20,640 nucleotides of DNA from the NCBI GenBank assembly GCA_002469545.1, contig DKMK01000002.1, positions 1-20,640 of the forward strand, read 5' to 3'. Made by a program: the position numbers and the translations under genes. Of this stretch, positions 6,744 to 15,473 are shown in pieces. The stretch is from Rhodobacterales bacterium UBA7416. Its GTDB lineage: Bacteria > Pseudomonadota > Alphaproteobacteria > Rhodobacterales > Rhodobacteraceae. The notes beneath the pieces are model-generated. The model saw nothing but the letters and a program-made list of their open reading frames with translations. It searched no databases and was not told where the DNA came from. Positions within the stretch are counted from its first letter, which is position 1. Each line of letters begins with the position of its first letter.

Positions 6744-7041
6744 TACTACAGCCCCCTTTTTTGCGATATACGTGCGTGCCAACTCAGTCATTGCGTCCAA
6801 GACACGCTATATTCACGTGTAAGGACTAAAATTGCATGAATCAGCGTTCAATACCAGTGTATTTAGACACGAGTTGCCGCATTTCAATCACAAAGCTAAC
6901 GTCACTTTTTCAACTATATACATAACTTACAAATTGTTAGCGCCACCAGCGTCATAATGGCTGTCGACTCCGTGATACCCACAGTTTATATCAACGCGAA
7001 ATAGCCACTATTTTTACTACGCTGACCAAGGAGCAAATCAC
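6744..7041. promoter_or_regulatory. Divergent intergenic region between chvI and pckA
   Basis: These 298 bases separate two divergently transcribed genes, so promoters for both must lie here. I see no gene and no convincing sigma-70 box pair. AT-rich stretches that could hold -10 elements are at ~6911-6930. Two similar 11-base motifs, GCTAACGTCAC at 6895-6905 and GTTAGCGCCAC at 6936-6946, are spaced 41 bases apart. They may be a repeated operator, but only eight of eleven positions agree. The pckA ribosome binding site AAGGAG is at 7028-7033. Confidence 0.4.
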
Positions 7042-8646
7042 ATGACCACAGGACGCGTTAACCCCTCCCAAACTCTCCAAGATGTCGGAATTTCTGGTGT
7101 CGAAAATGCCCACTACAATTTGCAAGAGCCAGCGCTGATCCAACATGCGATCCGCCGCAACGAAGGTGAACTTGGCAACGGTGGTGCTTTCCTTGTGACT
7201 ACTGGTAAATATACTGGCCGTTCCCCAAAAGATAAATTCGTCGTCAACGAGCCCAGCGTGAAAGACACCATTTGGTGGGAAAACAATCCGCCAATGGAAA
7301 TCGACGCATTCAATCAACTAAAGGCAGACATGATCGCCCACATGAATGGCGGCGAATATTATGTCCAAGATTTGTTCGGTGGCTCCGACCCAGAACATCG
7401 CCTTAATGTACGTGTCATCACTGAATTAGCATGGCACAGCTTATTCATCCGCACGATGTTACGCCGGCCAGAGCCTACAGAATTGGATACATTCGCTCCT
7501 GGCTTCACGGTTATCAACTGTCCAACATTCAATTCAGATCCTGCGAAACACGGCTGTCGTTCAGACGTTGTTATTGCGATCTCTATGGAACAAAAACTGA
7601 TCTTAATCGGTGGCACAGAATACGCTGGCGAAAACAAAAAATCAGTCTTCTCAATTCTAAATTATTTGTTGCCAGAAAAAGGCATCATGCCGATGCACTG
7701 CTCTGCAAACCACGCCATTGGTGATCCATCTGACACAGCTGTGTTCTTTGGCTTGTCAGGCACTGGTAAAACAACATTGTCAGCCGATCCAAACCGCATC
7801 CTTTTGGGTGACGATGAACATGGTTGGTCAGACACGACTACCTTCAACTTCGAAGGTGGCTGTTACGCCAAGACAATCAATCTATCTGCCGAGGCGGAAC
7901 CAGAAATTCATGCCACGACGCATAAATTCGGAACAGTCATCGAAAACATGGTATACGACGAATATACCAAGGAATTGGATTTCGACGATGACAGCCTGAC
8001 CGCAAATATGCGTTGCGCTTACCCGTTGCACTATATTTCCAACGCGTCTGAATCTGCAATTGGTGGTCAACCAAACAACATCATCATGCTGACATGCGAT
8101 GCTTTTGGTGTTCTACCTCCAATCGCGCGCCTAACACCCGAACAAGCAATGTATCACTTCTTGTCAGGTTTCACATCCAAGGTTGCTGGTACAGAACGCG
8201 GTGTGACAGAACCACAGCCAACATTCTCCACATGCTTTGGTGCACCGTTCATGCCACGTCGCCCCGAAGTATATGGCGCGCTGCTACGTGACAAAATCGC
8301 AGCAAACGGCGCATCATGCTGGTTGGTCAATACGGGCTGGACAGGTGGCGCATACGGCACTGGTTCGCGCATGCCAATCAAAGCAACCCGCGCATTGCTT
8401 ACTGCCGCACTCAACGGATCATTAAACAACGGTAAATTCCGCAAAGATGATAACTTTGGCTTCGACGTACCTTTGGCACTAACTGGTGTTGATGCTGGTC
8501 TTTTGGACCCGCGCAGCACATGGTCAGACAAAAATGCATATGATGCCAGCGCTGAAAAATTGGTTTCAATGTTCGCAGACAACTTCGCCCAATACGAAAA
8601 TTTCGTAGGCACCGAAGTATTGGCTCAAGCGATCAAACCAAAGTAA
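7042..8646 (+). CDS. pckA: Phosphoenolpyruvate carboxykinase (ATP)
   Basis: The 534-residue enzyme converts oxaloacetate and ATP to PEP, CO2 and ADP, the entry step of gluconeogenesis. TGRSPKDKF (58-66) is the substrate-binding loop. CSANHAIG (220-227) is followed by FGLSGTGKTT (P-loop, 236-244) and LLGDDEHGW (255-262, metal-binding Asp pair). Length is typical of the ATP-type enzyme; GTP-type enzymes are longer and lack this P-loop form. AAGGAG lies eight bases before the ATG. It is divergent from chvI, a conserved arrangement in alphaproteobacteria that fits regulation of central carbon flow by ChvG-ChvI. A strong terminator follows. Confidence 0.98.
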   Translation: MTTGRVNPSQTLQDVGISGVENAHYNLQEPALIQHAIRRNEGELGNGGAFLVTTGKYTGRSPKDKFVVNEPSVKDTIWWENNPPMEIDAFNQLKADMIAHMNGGEYYVQDLFGGSDPEHRLNVRVITELAWHSLFIRTMLRRPEPTELDTFAPGFTVINCPTFNSDPAKHGCRSDVVIAISMEQKLILIGGTEYAGENKKSVFSILNYLLPEKGIMPMHCSANHAIGDPSDTAVFFGLSGTGKTTLSADPNRILLGDDEHGWSDTTTFNFEGGCYAKTINLSAEAEPEIHATTHKFGTVIENMVYDEYTKELDFDDDSLTANMRCAYPLHYISNASESAIGGQPNNIIMLTCDAFGVLPPIARLTPEQAMYHFLSGFTSKVAGTERGVTEPQPTFSTCFGAPFMPRRPEVYGALLRDKIAANGASCWLVNTGWTGGAYGTGSRMPIKATRALLTAALNGSLNNGKFRKDDNFGFDVPLALTGVDAGLLDPRSTWSDKNAYDASAEKLVSMFADNFAQYENFVGTEVLAQAIKPK

Positions 8647-8669
8647 GCATCAGCAAAATTCGGCTATTA

Positions 8670-8700
8670 AAAACCCAAGCTTCGGCTTGGGTTTTCTTTT
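8670..8700 (+). terminator. Rho-independent terminator after pckA
   Basis: An 11-bp perfect stem (8670-8680 with 8685-8695) closes on a stable TTCG tetraloop and runs into TTTTCTTTT. It begins 24 bases after the pckA stop, so the downstream gene probably has its own promoter or depends on read-through. Confidence 0.93.
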
Positions 8701-8726
8701 GCCAAAATTTCTGCAACTCTCGCACC

Positions 8727-9119
8727 ATGATACGCACCCTTTTATGTCTGGCCCTGACCATGACCGCTTGCCAAGCTGACGAAACAATTACTGGATACAC
8801 CAACACCAACACCGATACGGTTTGGATGTTGACCTATCTTAACGGAACGCGCCCCGAATCCGACATAACAATAACCTTCCCTGAAAAGGGAAAAATTGCA
8901 GGTAAAGCACCCTGCAACCGATACTTTGGCAGCCAAACCAAACCGCTACCATGGTTTGAAACTGGCCCCATCGCATCCACCAAAATGGCATGCCCTCACT
9001 TGGCCGAAGAAACCAAATACTTCACCACACTTCAGTCTGCGCGTTTGGCCGAAGTCAGTGAAACAACTTTGATTTTGTCGGATGACACAGGCCCAATACT
9101 AACCTTCAAACGCCAATAG
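8727..9119 (+). CDS. META domain-containing lipoprotein (DUF306/HslJ-like)
   Basis: The 130-residue protein starts MIRTLLCLALTMTAC, a short lipoprotein signal with Cys15 as the likely lipidated residue. The rest is one META domain: VWMLTYLNGTRP near the start, then ITFPEKGKIAGKAPCNRYFGS, the family's 'G.aGCNRyfG' core with Cys-Asn-Arg, then ASTKMACP ahead of a predicted helix (EETKYFTTLQ). HslJ-type META proteins are envelope proteins linked to stress and antibiotic resistance in other bacteria; the exact role here is unknown. The gene starts only about 27 bases after a strong terminator and has no clear Shine-Dalgarno. It converges with the tag-like gene. Confidence 0.87.
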   Translation: MIRTLLCLALTMTACQADETITGYTNTNTDTVWMLTYLNGTRPESDITITFPEKGKIAGKAPCNRYFGSQTKPLPWFETGPIASTKMACPHLAEETKYFTTLQSARLAEVSETTLILSDDTGPILTFKRQ

Positions 9120-9145
9120 CTTTTATTATTCCAACATCCTTGGTG

Positions 9146-9814
9146 CTAATCGCCTACAGACATCGCCAATATCCGGCTCATGCGGGTATAACTCTCGCCC
9201 GACTGCGCATGCCATTCATTAAACGCATTCTGGATTTTCGCCTGCGCCGCTTTTGACGTCACGGGTCCATCAACAACACCCGCTAGATTCAACGCAGTCA
9301 CCACATCTCGGCCCATAATGAAACTATCCTTACCCAAAAATCGCAATGCATATTGCCCAGTATTGCCACCCAAACGATTTCCACGTCTTTTCATCATCTG
9401 CCACAATCCGACTAAATCGGAACTCGGCCATTCGCCGACACACTTCGCTGCCGTTCCATGTTCTTGGGCCAAATCACTCAGAAAAATCGCATTGTCACGC
9501 ACAGCTAAAATCTTCGCGGCGTATCGAATGTTTCGCGCATCTTTCAAATGTGCGTCGAAATCATCATCCGACATAAACGCATTGCGCCCGATGTCAAAAC
9601 CATGAAACGCATCTTCAATGCCCGCCCATTTGTTTTCAACCACTGACCAATTAAATCCCGCCTGAAAAATATTCTTTGAAAACTGCGATAAAATGCGATC
9701 ATCACCCATCTTGGTGATATCAATTTCGGGCGCATCTGGCATCAAAGCCTCTAACGAGTTCGCCCCACCTTTGCGCTTTTGCGCGCGATCTAAAATCACT
9801 TCAAACTTCTGCAT
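9146..9814 (-). CDS. DNA-3-methyladenine glycosylase I family protein (Tag-like)
   Basis: The 222-residue protein belongs to the Tag superfamily of DNA repair glycosylases, which excise 3-methyladenine. The core SKNIFQAGFNWSVVENKW then IEDAFHGFD (about 46-74) aligns with the Tag helix that carries the catalytic region. RNIRYAAKILAVRDNA and FLGKDSFIMGRDVVTALNLAGVV are also Tag-like. The N-terminal Cys-Trp and His zinc-snap residues of classical E. coli Tag are missing, so this is the divergent zinc-free branch and strict substrate identity is uncertain. The start ATG has AGGA five bases upstream and overlaps the recO end by 14 bases, indicating translational coupling. It is the last gene of the long minus-strand run. 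Confidence 0.85.
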   Translation of the reverse strand: MQKFEVILDRAQKRKGGANSLEALMPDAPEIDITKMGDDRILSQFSKNIFQAGFNWSVVENKWAGIEDAFHGFDIGRNAFMSDDDFDAHLKDARNIRYAAKILAVRDNAIFLSDLAQEHGTAAKCVGEWPSSDLVGLWQMMKRRGNRLGGNTGQYALRFLGKDSFIMGRDVVTALNLAGVVDGPVTSKAAQAKIQNAFNEWHAQSGESYTRMSRILAMSVGD

Positions 9815-10538
9815 CTTGTCCTCTTTCCAATCGCGTCATCAATCGCCCACGTGCATCAGGCAGTGGTTTGTCACCCAATGCTGGGGCCAACCAAGTCGCC
9901 ATGAAATGCCCCGTCGTGCGCAATGCGTCCAGAACATCCGCTTCGCTTCCGCTATCAAATCCATTGCGCAAAAAATCGGGTAAGGGTAACAATCGATCCG
10001 CCCATTCGCCCGCACCAGAACGGCTCACCGCCCGCCCTGACCGTGGCGAAACATATGCCAACTCTTGGGTCGCGCCTGTCACGGCGCAATCGGTTAAATC
10101 CAACCCAAACCCCATCTCTTCCAAAACCTGTAATTCCCACAACGCATACAGCGGTCGCCAATCACCATCGGCGTTTAGCGTATCCATTAACTTGGTGGTG
10201 CTGTCGTACAAACTCTCCAACGCCATTCGCTCTGGGAAGGCAAAGCAGACCATCGAACAAATTGCAGAAAGCGCCGACAATCGCACGCGATCACCAAACA
10301 AATCGGATCGGCTTTCCAGCGGTTCAACGCGATAGCTGCCCAGATGCTCTTCCAGACGGGCACGCCATTCCAATTGAACTTGGGATCCAGGTTGCAAAGT
10401 TGCGGCCATTTTACGCGACGCACCACCACGTACGACACCAGCATGGCGCCCACGATCACGGGTGAATACATCAATGATAACAGAGTTCTCGCCGTGCTTT
10501 CGCACTGAAACAATCACTCCTTCGCCAGACCAATCCAT
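9801..10538 (-). CDS. recO: DNA repair protein RecO
   Basis: The 245-residue protein is a RecFOR mediator that helps load RecA onto SSB-coated DNA. The N-terminal OB fold is visible as GEGVIVSVRKHGENSVIIDVF, then GRHAGVVRGG, and the region ending GSQVQLEWRARLEEHLGSY is characteristic. The helical C-terminal domain has LYALWELQVLEEMGFGLDLTDC and AYVSPRSGRAVS. Only one cysteine of the zinc-finger quartet seen in some RecO proteins remains, as in many proteobacterial members. It starts 9 bases after the DUF1491 stop and overlaps the tag-like gene, within the conserved era-DUF1491-recO order. Confidence 0.95.
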   Translation of the reverse strand: MDWSGEGVIVSVRKHGENSVIIDVFTRDRGRHAGVVRGGASRKMAATLQPGSQVQLEWRARLEEHLGSYRVEPLESRSDLFGDRVRLSALSAICSMVCFAFPERMALESLYDSTTKLMDTLNADGDWRPLYALWELQVLEEMGFGLDLTDCAVTGATQELAYVSPRSGRAVSRSGAGEWADRLLPLPDFLRNGFDSGSEADVLDALRTTGHFMATWLAPALGDKPLPDARGRLMTRLERGQDAEV

Positions 10539-10547
10539 TGGGTTACG

Positions 10548-10880
10548 CTAGCCGCTTAAACCTTCATCGTCCAGCAGATGTCGCCCATCGCGATCTTCAA
10601 CCTCGATCACCCACAGGTCAGGGTCAAACCCACGTTGATTAGAAATCGCATGATCGACGTCGCGTTCATCGCCCTCAGACAAAACGGTCCAAACTCGATT
10701 AAAATCAACGTCATACGAACGCTGAAACACACGTGCATTTCCATCCAACGTGTTCAGCTTTACTAACACAGCGCCCGCAGTTGCATCACCTTTAGATGTG
10801 ATAAACACAGGGATTTCCGCCAATTGCAATCGCATGCGATAGGCAGAAATCCAAAATTCCGTGGTAACACGTGGCGTCAT
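10548..10880 (-). CDS. DUF1491 family protein
   Basis: The 110-residue protein is a small alphaproteobacterial family of unknown function. The recognisable core is FWISAYRMRLQLAEIPVFIT followed by GDATAGAVLVKLNTLDG and ARVFQRSYD, then DPDLWVIEVEDRDGRHLL near the C-terminus. No signal peptide or membrane segment is present, so it is probably cytoplasmic. The start ATG overlaps the era stop by four bases (ATGA), and recO begins 9 bases downstream. Its steady position between era and recO in Rhodobacteraceae suggests coexpression with ribosome assembly and repair genes, but gives no specific function. Confidence 0.9.
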   Translation of the reverse strand: MTPRVTTEFWISAYRMRLQLAEIPVFITSKGDATAGAVLVKLNTLDGNARVFQRSYDVDFNRVWTVLSEGDERDVDHAISNQRGFDPDLWVIEVEDRDGRHLLDDEGLSG

Positions 10881-11788
10881 TTAGTGTCTTTGAAGTTCAG
10901 GCCCATCTCAGTATAGCGCTCGGCTTCGTTTTCCCAATTTGGGCGCACACGCACTTGCAAAAATAAATGCACATCACGACCCATCATTTCGGCTAACTCT
11001 GTGCGCGATGCCATGGAAACGCTTTTAATTGTTTCGCCTTTTGGACCCAATGCAATGCCTTTGTGACCTTCGCGGGCAACATAGATCACTTGCTCAATAC
11101 GTACAGATCCATCTTTTTTCTCGTCCCACTTTTCGGTCTCAACCGTCAACGTGTATGGCAATTCTTGGTGCAAACGCAGCATCAGTTTTTCACGTGTCAT
11201 TTCCGCCGCAATCATGCGCATTGGTACATCGGCGATCTGATCTTCTGGATACAAATACGGTCCAACGGGCAAGTTAACAGCCAACCAATCTTGCAGCACT
11301 TGCACGCCATAACCCTTTTCAGCGCTGATCATAAACGTCTCTTCGAACTTCAAGCGCTCGTTCAACTTTTGGGTCAATGCCAACAGAACTTCGGATTGCA
11401 CGCGATCAATTTTGTTAATCGCCAGAACCATGCGTTGTCCCTTAACGTCGCGCTTTTCCAAACCCTCAAGGATCATTTCAACGCCATCCGTAATCCCACG
11501 GTGTGCTTCAACCAGCAAAACAACAACATCCGCATCCGCCGCACCGGTCCAAGCCGCTGCAACCATTGCTTTGTCCAACTTGCGTCGTGTTTTAAATAAC
11601 CCGGGTGTGTCGACAAAAATCAATTGTGAACTATCTTGCATTGCGATGCCGCGAATACGTGCACGTGTCGTTTGCACCTTGTGGGTCACGATGGACACCT
11701 TGGCGCCGACCATGCGGTTCATCAATGTCGATTTACCTGCATTGGGCTCGCCAATCAGTGCTACAAATCCGCATTTCGTCTCTGTCAT
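10877..11788 (-). CDS. era: GTPase Era
   Basis: This 303-residue essential GTPase binds the 3' end of 16S rRNA during small-subunit assembly. GEPNAGKST (13-21) is G1, DTPG (60-63) is G3, NKID (125-128) is G4 and SAEKG is G5. The C-terminal KH domain holds the signature GHKGIALGPKGETIKSV. Length is standard. The start overlaps the rnc stop as ATGA and its own stop overlaps the DUF1491 start the same way, so the three genes are translationally coupled. The rnc-era pair is conserved across most bacteria. Confidence 0.98.
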   Translation of the reverse strand: MTETKCGFVALIGEPNAGKSTLMNRMVGAKVSIVTHKVQTTRARIRGIAMQDSSQLIFVDTPGLFKTRRKLDKAMVAAAWTGAADADVVVLLVEAHRGITDGVEMILEGLEKRDVKGQRMVLAINKIDRVQSEVLLALTQKLNERLKFEETFMISAEKGYGVQVLQDWLAVNLPVGPYLYPEDQIADVPMRMIAAEMTREKLMLRLHQELPYTLTVETEKWDEKKDGSVRIEQVIYVAREGHKGIALGPKGETIKSVSMASRTELAEMMGRDVHLFLQVRVRPNWENEAERYTEMGLNFKDTK

Positions 11789-12471
11789 GTTTCGCTCTCT
11801 AACTGGGCTAAAAGGTCAGCGGCCGCCTCTTGACTGGCCGCGCGTTTCGAAGCTGCTTGCGCGGATGCGCTTTGCCCTGTTTCAAGGCGAACTTCAATCG
11901 TAAATATTGGTGCGTGATCTGGGCCTTTACGCGCCATTTCTGTGTAATTGGGCGGCGGTAACTTTCGTGCCTGCGCCCATTCTTGTAATGTGGTCTTTGC
12001 GTCGCGCGCATCATCGGCGGCATTTTCGATATGATCTGACCATAACCGCACGATCAACGCACGGGCTATATCAAATCCCGCATCCAAATAAACTGCACCG
12101 ATCACCGATTCCATCGCATCGCCTAGGATCGCCATTTTACGTCGGCCACCTGAAATCATTTCTGATCGGCCCATTTTCAACGCATCACCCAATGAAATCA
12201 TCTGTGCAATCTCTGCGCAGGTTTCTTTGCGCACTAATGCATTAAACCGAGGCGCCAATTGGCCTTCGGATGCAGCCGTATCTTTTTGATACAACGCGTC
12301 GCTTATGGCCAATCCCAAAACGCGATCACCTAAAAATTCCAACCGCTGATTATCGCCACGCGTCGCTGACGACAGCGATGAATGCGTCATTGCTTGAATC
12401 AACAGTTCAGGATGTTGAAAATCATGCCCCAACCGTTTGGCAAAAGCGATCAGTTCGGCAGAAGGCTTCAA
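11785..12471 (-). CDS. rnc: Ribonuclease III
   Basis: The 228-residue enzyme cleaves double-stranded RNA in rRNA maturation and mRNA turnover. The catalytic signature RLEFLGDRVLGLAISD is at 43-58, with Glu45 and Asp49 as metal ligands, and GDAMESVIGAVYLDAG supplies the second acidic set. The C-terminal dsRNA-binding domain (~155-225) runs from DAKTTLQEWAQ to AASKRAASQEAAADLL. It shares 4-base ATGA overlaps with lepB upstream and era downstream. Confidence 0.98.
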   Translation of the reverse strand: MKPSAELIAFAKRLGHDFQHPELLIQAMTHSSLSSATRGDNQRLEFLGDRVLGLAISDALYQKDTAASEGQLAPRFNALVRKETCAEIAQMISLGDALKMGRSEMISGGRRKMAILGDAMESVIGAVYLDAGFDIARALIVRLWSDHIENAADDARDAKTTLQEWAQARKLPPPNYTEMARKGPDHAPIFTIEVRLETGQSASAQAASKRAASQEAAADLLAQLESET

Positions 12472-13250
12472 TTCAAAGCCTTAAAGAAACGATCACTACG
12501 CCATGTCCAGAAATACATTATCCGCTTACCCGCAGACGAAAAGATCACACGATCTGCACGCCCAATTAAGTTTTCAAACGGTACAAATCCAACGCCACGT
12601 GAAATTTGTGCAAATCGACTGTCAGTAGAATTATCGCGATTATCACCCATAAAGAAATATTTGCCTGCGGGAACCGTATACACAGACGTATGATCAGATG
12701 TTTTATCACGCACATCTAATACGAAATGCTCCACGCCATTTGGCAATGTTTCTTTGGCCAGTTTCTTAATACAATCAGTGCCCAATGCCGGATTATTTGT
12801 ACACGATGGACGCCCGCCCAACGATCCTTGACTTTCGTACGTTTCAACAAAAGTTCCAAGATCTTCTTGGGGCGCTACATCACCATTAATATACACCAAG
12901 CCGTCTTTCACCTGAACACGATCACCAGGCAAACCAATCAGGCGTTTAATATAGTCAACTTTCGTCACTGGATGCTTAAACACAACGATATCGCCGCGCT
13001 CAGGTTCGCTGCCTAAAATACGTCCTGAAAATGGGCATACAGAAAACGGGCATGAATATTTTGAATAACCATAGGCCATTTTATTGACGAACATAAAATC
13101 ACCAACAAGTAGCGTATTTTTCATCGAACCCGATGGGATCCAAAATGGTTGGAAAAACAATGTGCGTACCACACCCGCAATCAGCAGGGCGTAAACCACA
13201 GTTTTGATTAATTCACCAATACTGTCTTCGTTTTTTTGCGCTTTGGCCAT
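12468..13250 (-). CDS. lepB: Signal peptidase I
   Basis: The 260-residue inner-membrane protease removes Sec signal peptides. One membrane segment at ~15-35 leads into FWIPSGSMKNTLLVGD with catalytic Ser42. YIKRLIGLPGD provides the general-base Lys102, and FFMGDNRDNSTDSR is box E. The cysteine-containing insertion around 65-75 (KYSCPFSVCPFSG) resembles other alphaproteobacterial enzymes. An AGG lies a few bases before the ATG. There are 84 bases between this start and the upstream exporter, the largest gap in the pdxJ-to-recO stretch. A TTGACT lies in it at about 13302-13307, but I see no matching -10. Confidence 0.97.
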   Translation of the reverse strand: MAKAQKNEDSIGELIKTVVYALLIAGVVRTLFFQPFWIPSGSMKNTLLVGDFMFVNKMAYGYSKYSCPFSVCPFSGRILGSEPERGDIVVFKHPVTKVDYIKRLIGLPGDRVQVKDGLVYINGDVAPQEDLGTFVETYESQGSLGGRPSCTNNPALGTDCIKKLAKETLPNGVEHFVLDVRDKTSDHTSVYTVPAGKYFFMGDNRDNSTDSRFAQISRGVGFVPFENLIGRADRVIFSSAGKRIMYFWTWRSDRFFKALN

Positions 13251-13334
13251 TTTAAACCTGTATTTTCATTTGCATGTTCAATGGGCCAATGACAGCGCGT
13301 AGTCAACCTATCATTGCCAACGCCACTTGCCCAC

Positions 13335-13958
13335 TTAAGGCAGTTTGGCCGTCAAAATCTTTATACTGGCAAAGCCAAAAAAGCCGCCAAAGACCAATTC
13401 AAACACACGGTGCATCCGTTGATATATCGCAACAACGCGTGCCGTGGAAAACAAAAACGCATAACCAACGAAAACGATTATGGACGCACTGAATAAGAAC
13501 ATGAACATGCCCAACAATTCAAACACCGTCGAATTCACCGGCATTGTAATTGCGTAAATCGCACCCCAGCTTAGAATTGCCTTGGGATTGGTAAGATGGA
13601 TCAAAGCTGCTTTTGTGAAAATCTGGCGCGGCATTCCGCCATAAGCACGCTTTGCAATCTCTCGTTTTTGGCTGAATGCGGAACGCAGCGACTTCACTGC
13701 CAAATACAACAGATACGCTGCGCCGATATATTTCACCAACTCAAACAACCAAACATTGGCCATCATAACCGCGCTCATCCCCATGGCAGCGGTCAAACCC
13801 CAAAATGCGGAACCCGCTAAAATGCCCGCGGAAAAAATTACTCCCGCACGGCGTCCATTTGTCATCGACGTTCCTGCAATGGATAATGTCGCGGGCCCTG
13901 GGCTTCCGCCTGCCAGCGCCCAAGCCAGCCATAACAATGCCAGCTCAAAACCTGTCAC
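13335..13958 (-). CDS. LysE/RhtB family exporter
   Basis: The 207-residue protein is a multi-spanning inner-membrane protein of about six helices. Near its start is GGSPGPATLSIAG, matching the SPGP motif that marks the LysE/RhtB amino-acid exporters. Later HLTNPKAILSWGAIYA is the second family motif (NPK). The substrate cannot be inferred. Its ATG overlaps the pdxJ stop as ATGA and it lies before lepB. That slot normally holds acpS in related bacteria, so it may be an insertion or replacement. Codon use looks like its neighbours by eye, giving no clear sign of recent transfer. It is only distantly similar to the second LysE protein in this window. Confidence 0.9.
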   Translation of the reverse strand: MTGFELALLWLAWALAGGSPGPATLSIAGTSMTNGRRAGVIFSAGILAGSAFWGLTAAMGMSAVMMANVWLFELVKYIGAAYLLYLAVKSLRSAFSQKREIAKRAYGGMPRQIFTKAALIHLTNPKAILSWGAIYAITMPVNSTVFELLGMFMFLFSASIIVFVGYAFLFSTARVVAIYQRMHRVFELVFGGFFGFASIKILTAKLP

Positions 13959-14710
13959 CCTCGCGCCTGATCCATCAATTCACGCATCTGTTTTATCGCG
14001 CCTTCAAGACCGATGAAAATACTTTCGCCAATCAAGAAATGTCCAATATTCAATTCCATCACTTCTGGAAATGCAGCAATCGGTTGTACGCAATCAAACG
14101 TCAAACCATGACCGGCATGCACCTCTAAACCCAACGAAGTCGCAAATGCTGACATCTCGCGTAATCTCTCTAATTCAGCGTCTCGTTCAGCGAACCGCGC
14201 CTCTGCATGCGCATCACAATACGCACCCGTATGTAATTCAATCACAGGCGCACCAATGCGTGCCGCACTTTCGATCTGGCGACGATCTGCGGCAATGAAA
14301 ATTGACACACGACACCCCGCCTCACGTAATGGCGCAATGAAATCGCCAATCTTGTTTTCTTCACGTGCAACTTCCAAACCACCTTCTGTCGTGCGCTCTT
14401 CGCGTTTTTCGGGCACGATACAAACCGCATGCGGCACATGGCGCAACGCGATTTTCTGCATTTCATCTGTTGCGGCCATCTCGAAATTCAAAGGAACATT
14501 CAAACCTGTCATCAATGCTTCGATGTCAGTGTCCGTAATATGTCGGCGATCTTCACGCAAATGCGCAGTGATCCCATCCGCACCCGCATTTTGCGCCAAC
14601 AGAGCCGCGCGCAATGGATCGGGATACTGCCCGCCTCGCGCATTACGCACTGTTGCCACGTGATCTATATTCACACCTAAACGCAAATTGTTTTGAATAG
14701 TTTTCGACAT
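13955..14710 (-). CDS. pdxJ: Pyridoxine 5'-phosphate synthase
   Basis: The 251-residue TIM-barrel enzyme joins 1-deoxyxylulose 5-phosphate with 3-amino-1-hydroxyacetone 1-phosphate to make pyridoxine phosphate. LRLGVNIDHVATVRNARGG at the N-terminus and DGITAHLREDRRHI are diagnostic. FEMAATDEM, VCIVPEKREERTTEGG, and HAGHGLTFDCVQPIAAF complete the phosphate-binding and active-site loops. The ATG at 14710 is preferred over the GTG just before it because AGGAG is seven bases upstream. It overlaps the exporter gene by four bases. Confidence 0.98.
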   Translation of the reverse strand: MSKTIQNNLRLGVNIDHVATVRNARGGQYPDPLRAALLAQNAGADGITAHLREDRRHITDTDIEALMTGLNVPLNFEMAATDEMQKIALRHVPHAVCIVPEKREERTTEGGLEVAREENKIGDFIAPLREAGCRVSIFIAADRRQIESAARIGAPVIELHTGAYCDAHAEARFAERDAELERLREMSAFATSLGLEVHAGHGLTFDCVQPIAAFPEVMELNIGHFLIGESIFIGLEGAIKQMRELMDQARG

Positions 14711-14749
14711 CACGAAGCTCCTTTAATTAACCACAGGCTAAACAGAAAA

Positions 14750-15442
14750 TTAGGTATCGTCAGCCCCAGAAACGTCATTTTTGGACACTTCTTTCGCTGC
14801 TTCGCGTGCTGCGGCCTCGGCTTCGCGTTTTTCGCGAATTTCTTTGATTTTATCCATCAAACGGCCCTTACGACGCGCTTGGTATGCGCGCACCAACGGC
14901 TTTGACACGAAGTAAATTGTTACGGAAACAATAAAGCCAGGGATCAAGCCACCTACGAAATACGGCACAAATACACTGTGGAAAAACTCGACAAATCCAT
15001 CCCACATCGTTGGGCCATAGCCAAACATGTGCTTTACGCCGCTCCACATACTACCAAAGGCTTCGCTAAACCCATGGCGAATTTTCCGCCATGCCGTTTC
15101 TTCGGGGCCCATGCCCAACAAAAACAAACCAGTACGATAACTGACGACACCAATAATTGGAAAAGTAATGGGATTGCCAAAAAACGTCCCAATCAACGCT
15201 GACAGAATATTGCCGCGAAAAACATACGCCAGCAAAATAGCATAGAAAAAATGCAGCCCAAAGAAAGGCGAGAAACTTGTAAACGCACCACAGGCAAACC
15301 CAAGCGCGATGCGATGCGGGCTGTCGGGCAAACGTTTTAGTCGGTGACCAACGTAATTGATCGCACGACGCCATCCAGCACGGGGATAAAACCCCTCTTT
15401 GAACCAGGCCCAATAAGACAGTGGATTACGGCGTTTAAACAT
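14750..15442 (-). CDS. DUF2062 domain-containing membrane protein
   Basis: The 230-residue protein is an integral membrane protein of unknown function. The DUF2062 core runs from about residue 40 to 190: SPHRIALGFACGAFTSFSPFFGLH, then ALIGTFFGNPITFPIIGV and a long C-terminal hydrophobic segment (PYFVGGLIPGFIVSVTIYF). The tail after ~195 is highly charged and helical (KEIREKREAEAAAREAAKE) and cytoplasmic by inference. It sits between rsh and pdxJ, an arrangement common in Rhodobacteraceae. No catalytic residues can be named. There is no strong ribosome site before the ATG. Confidence 0.92.
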   Translation of the reverse strand: MFKRRNPLSYWAWFKEGFYPRAGWRRAINYVGHRLKRLPDSPHRIALGFACGAFTSFSPFFGLHFFYAILLAYVFRGNILSALIGTFFGNPITFPIIGVVSYRTGLFLLGMGPEETAWRKIRHGFSEAFGSMWSGVKHMFGYGPTMWDGFVEFFHSVFVPYFVGGLIPGFIVSVTIYFVSKPLVRAYQARRKGRLMDKIKEIREKREAEAAAREAAKEVSKNDVSGADDT

Positions 15443-15473
15443 CGGACGGTTCGATAACCTTCGTTGGCAAAAA

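Noticed and set aside
11063..11599. 178-residue plus-strand open frame opposite era
   Set aside because: It mirrors the conserved era coding sequence and has no independent support; no promoter or ribosome site is visible.
13959..14710. pdxJ neighbourhood searched for a displaced or degraded acpS
   Set aside because: No acpS motif is present in any frame of the pdxJ, exporter or 84-base gap sequence.
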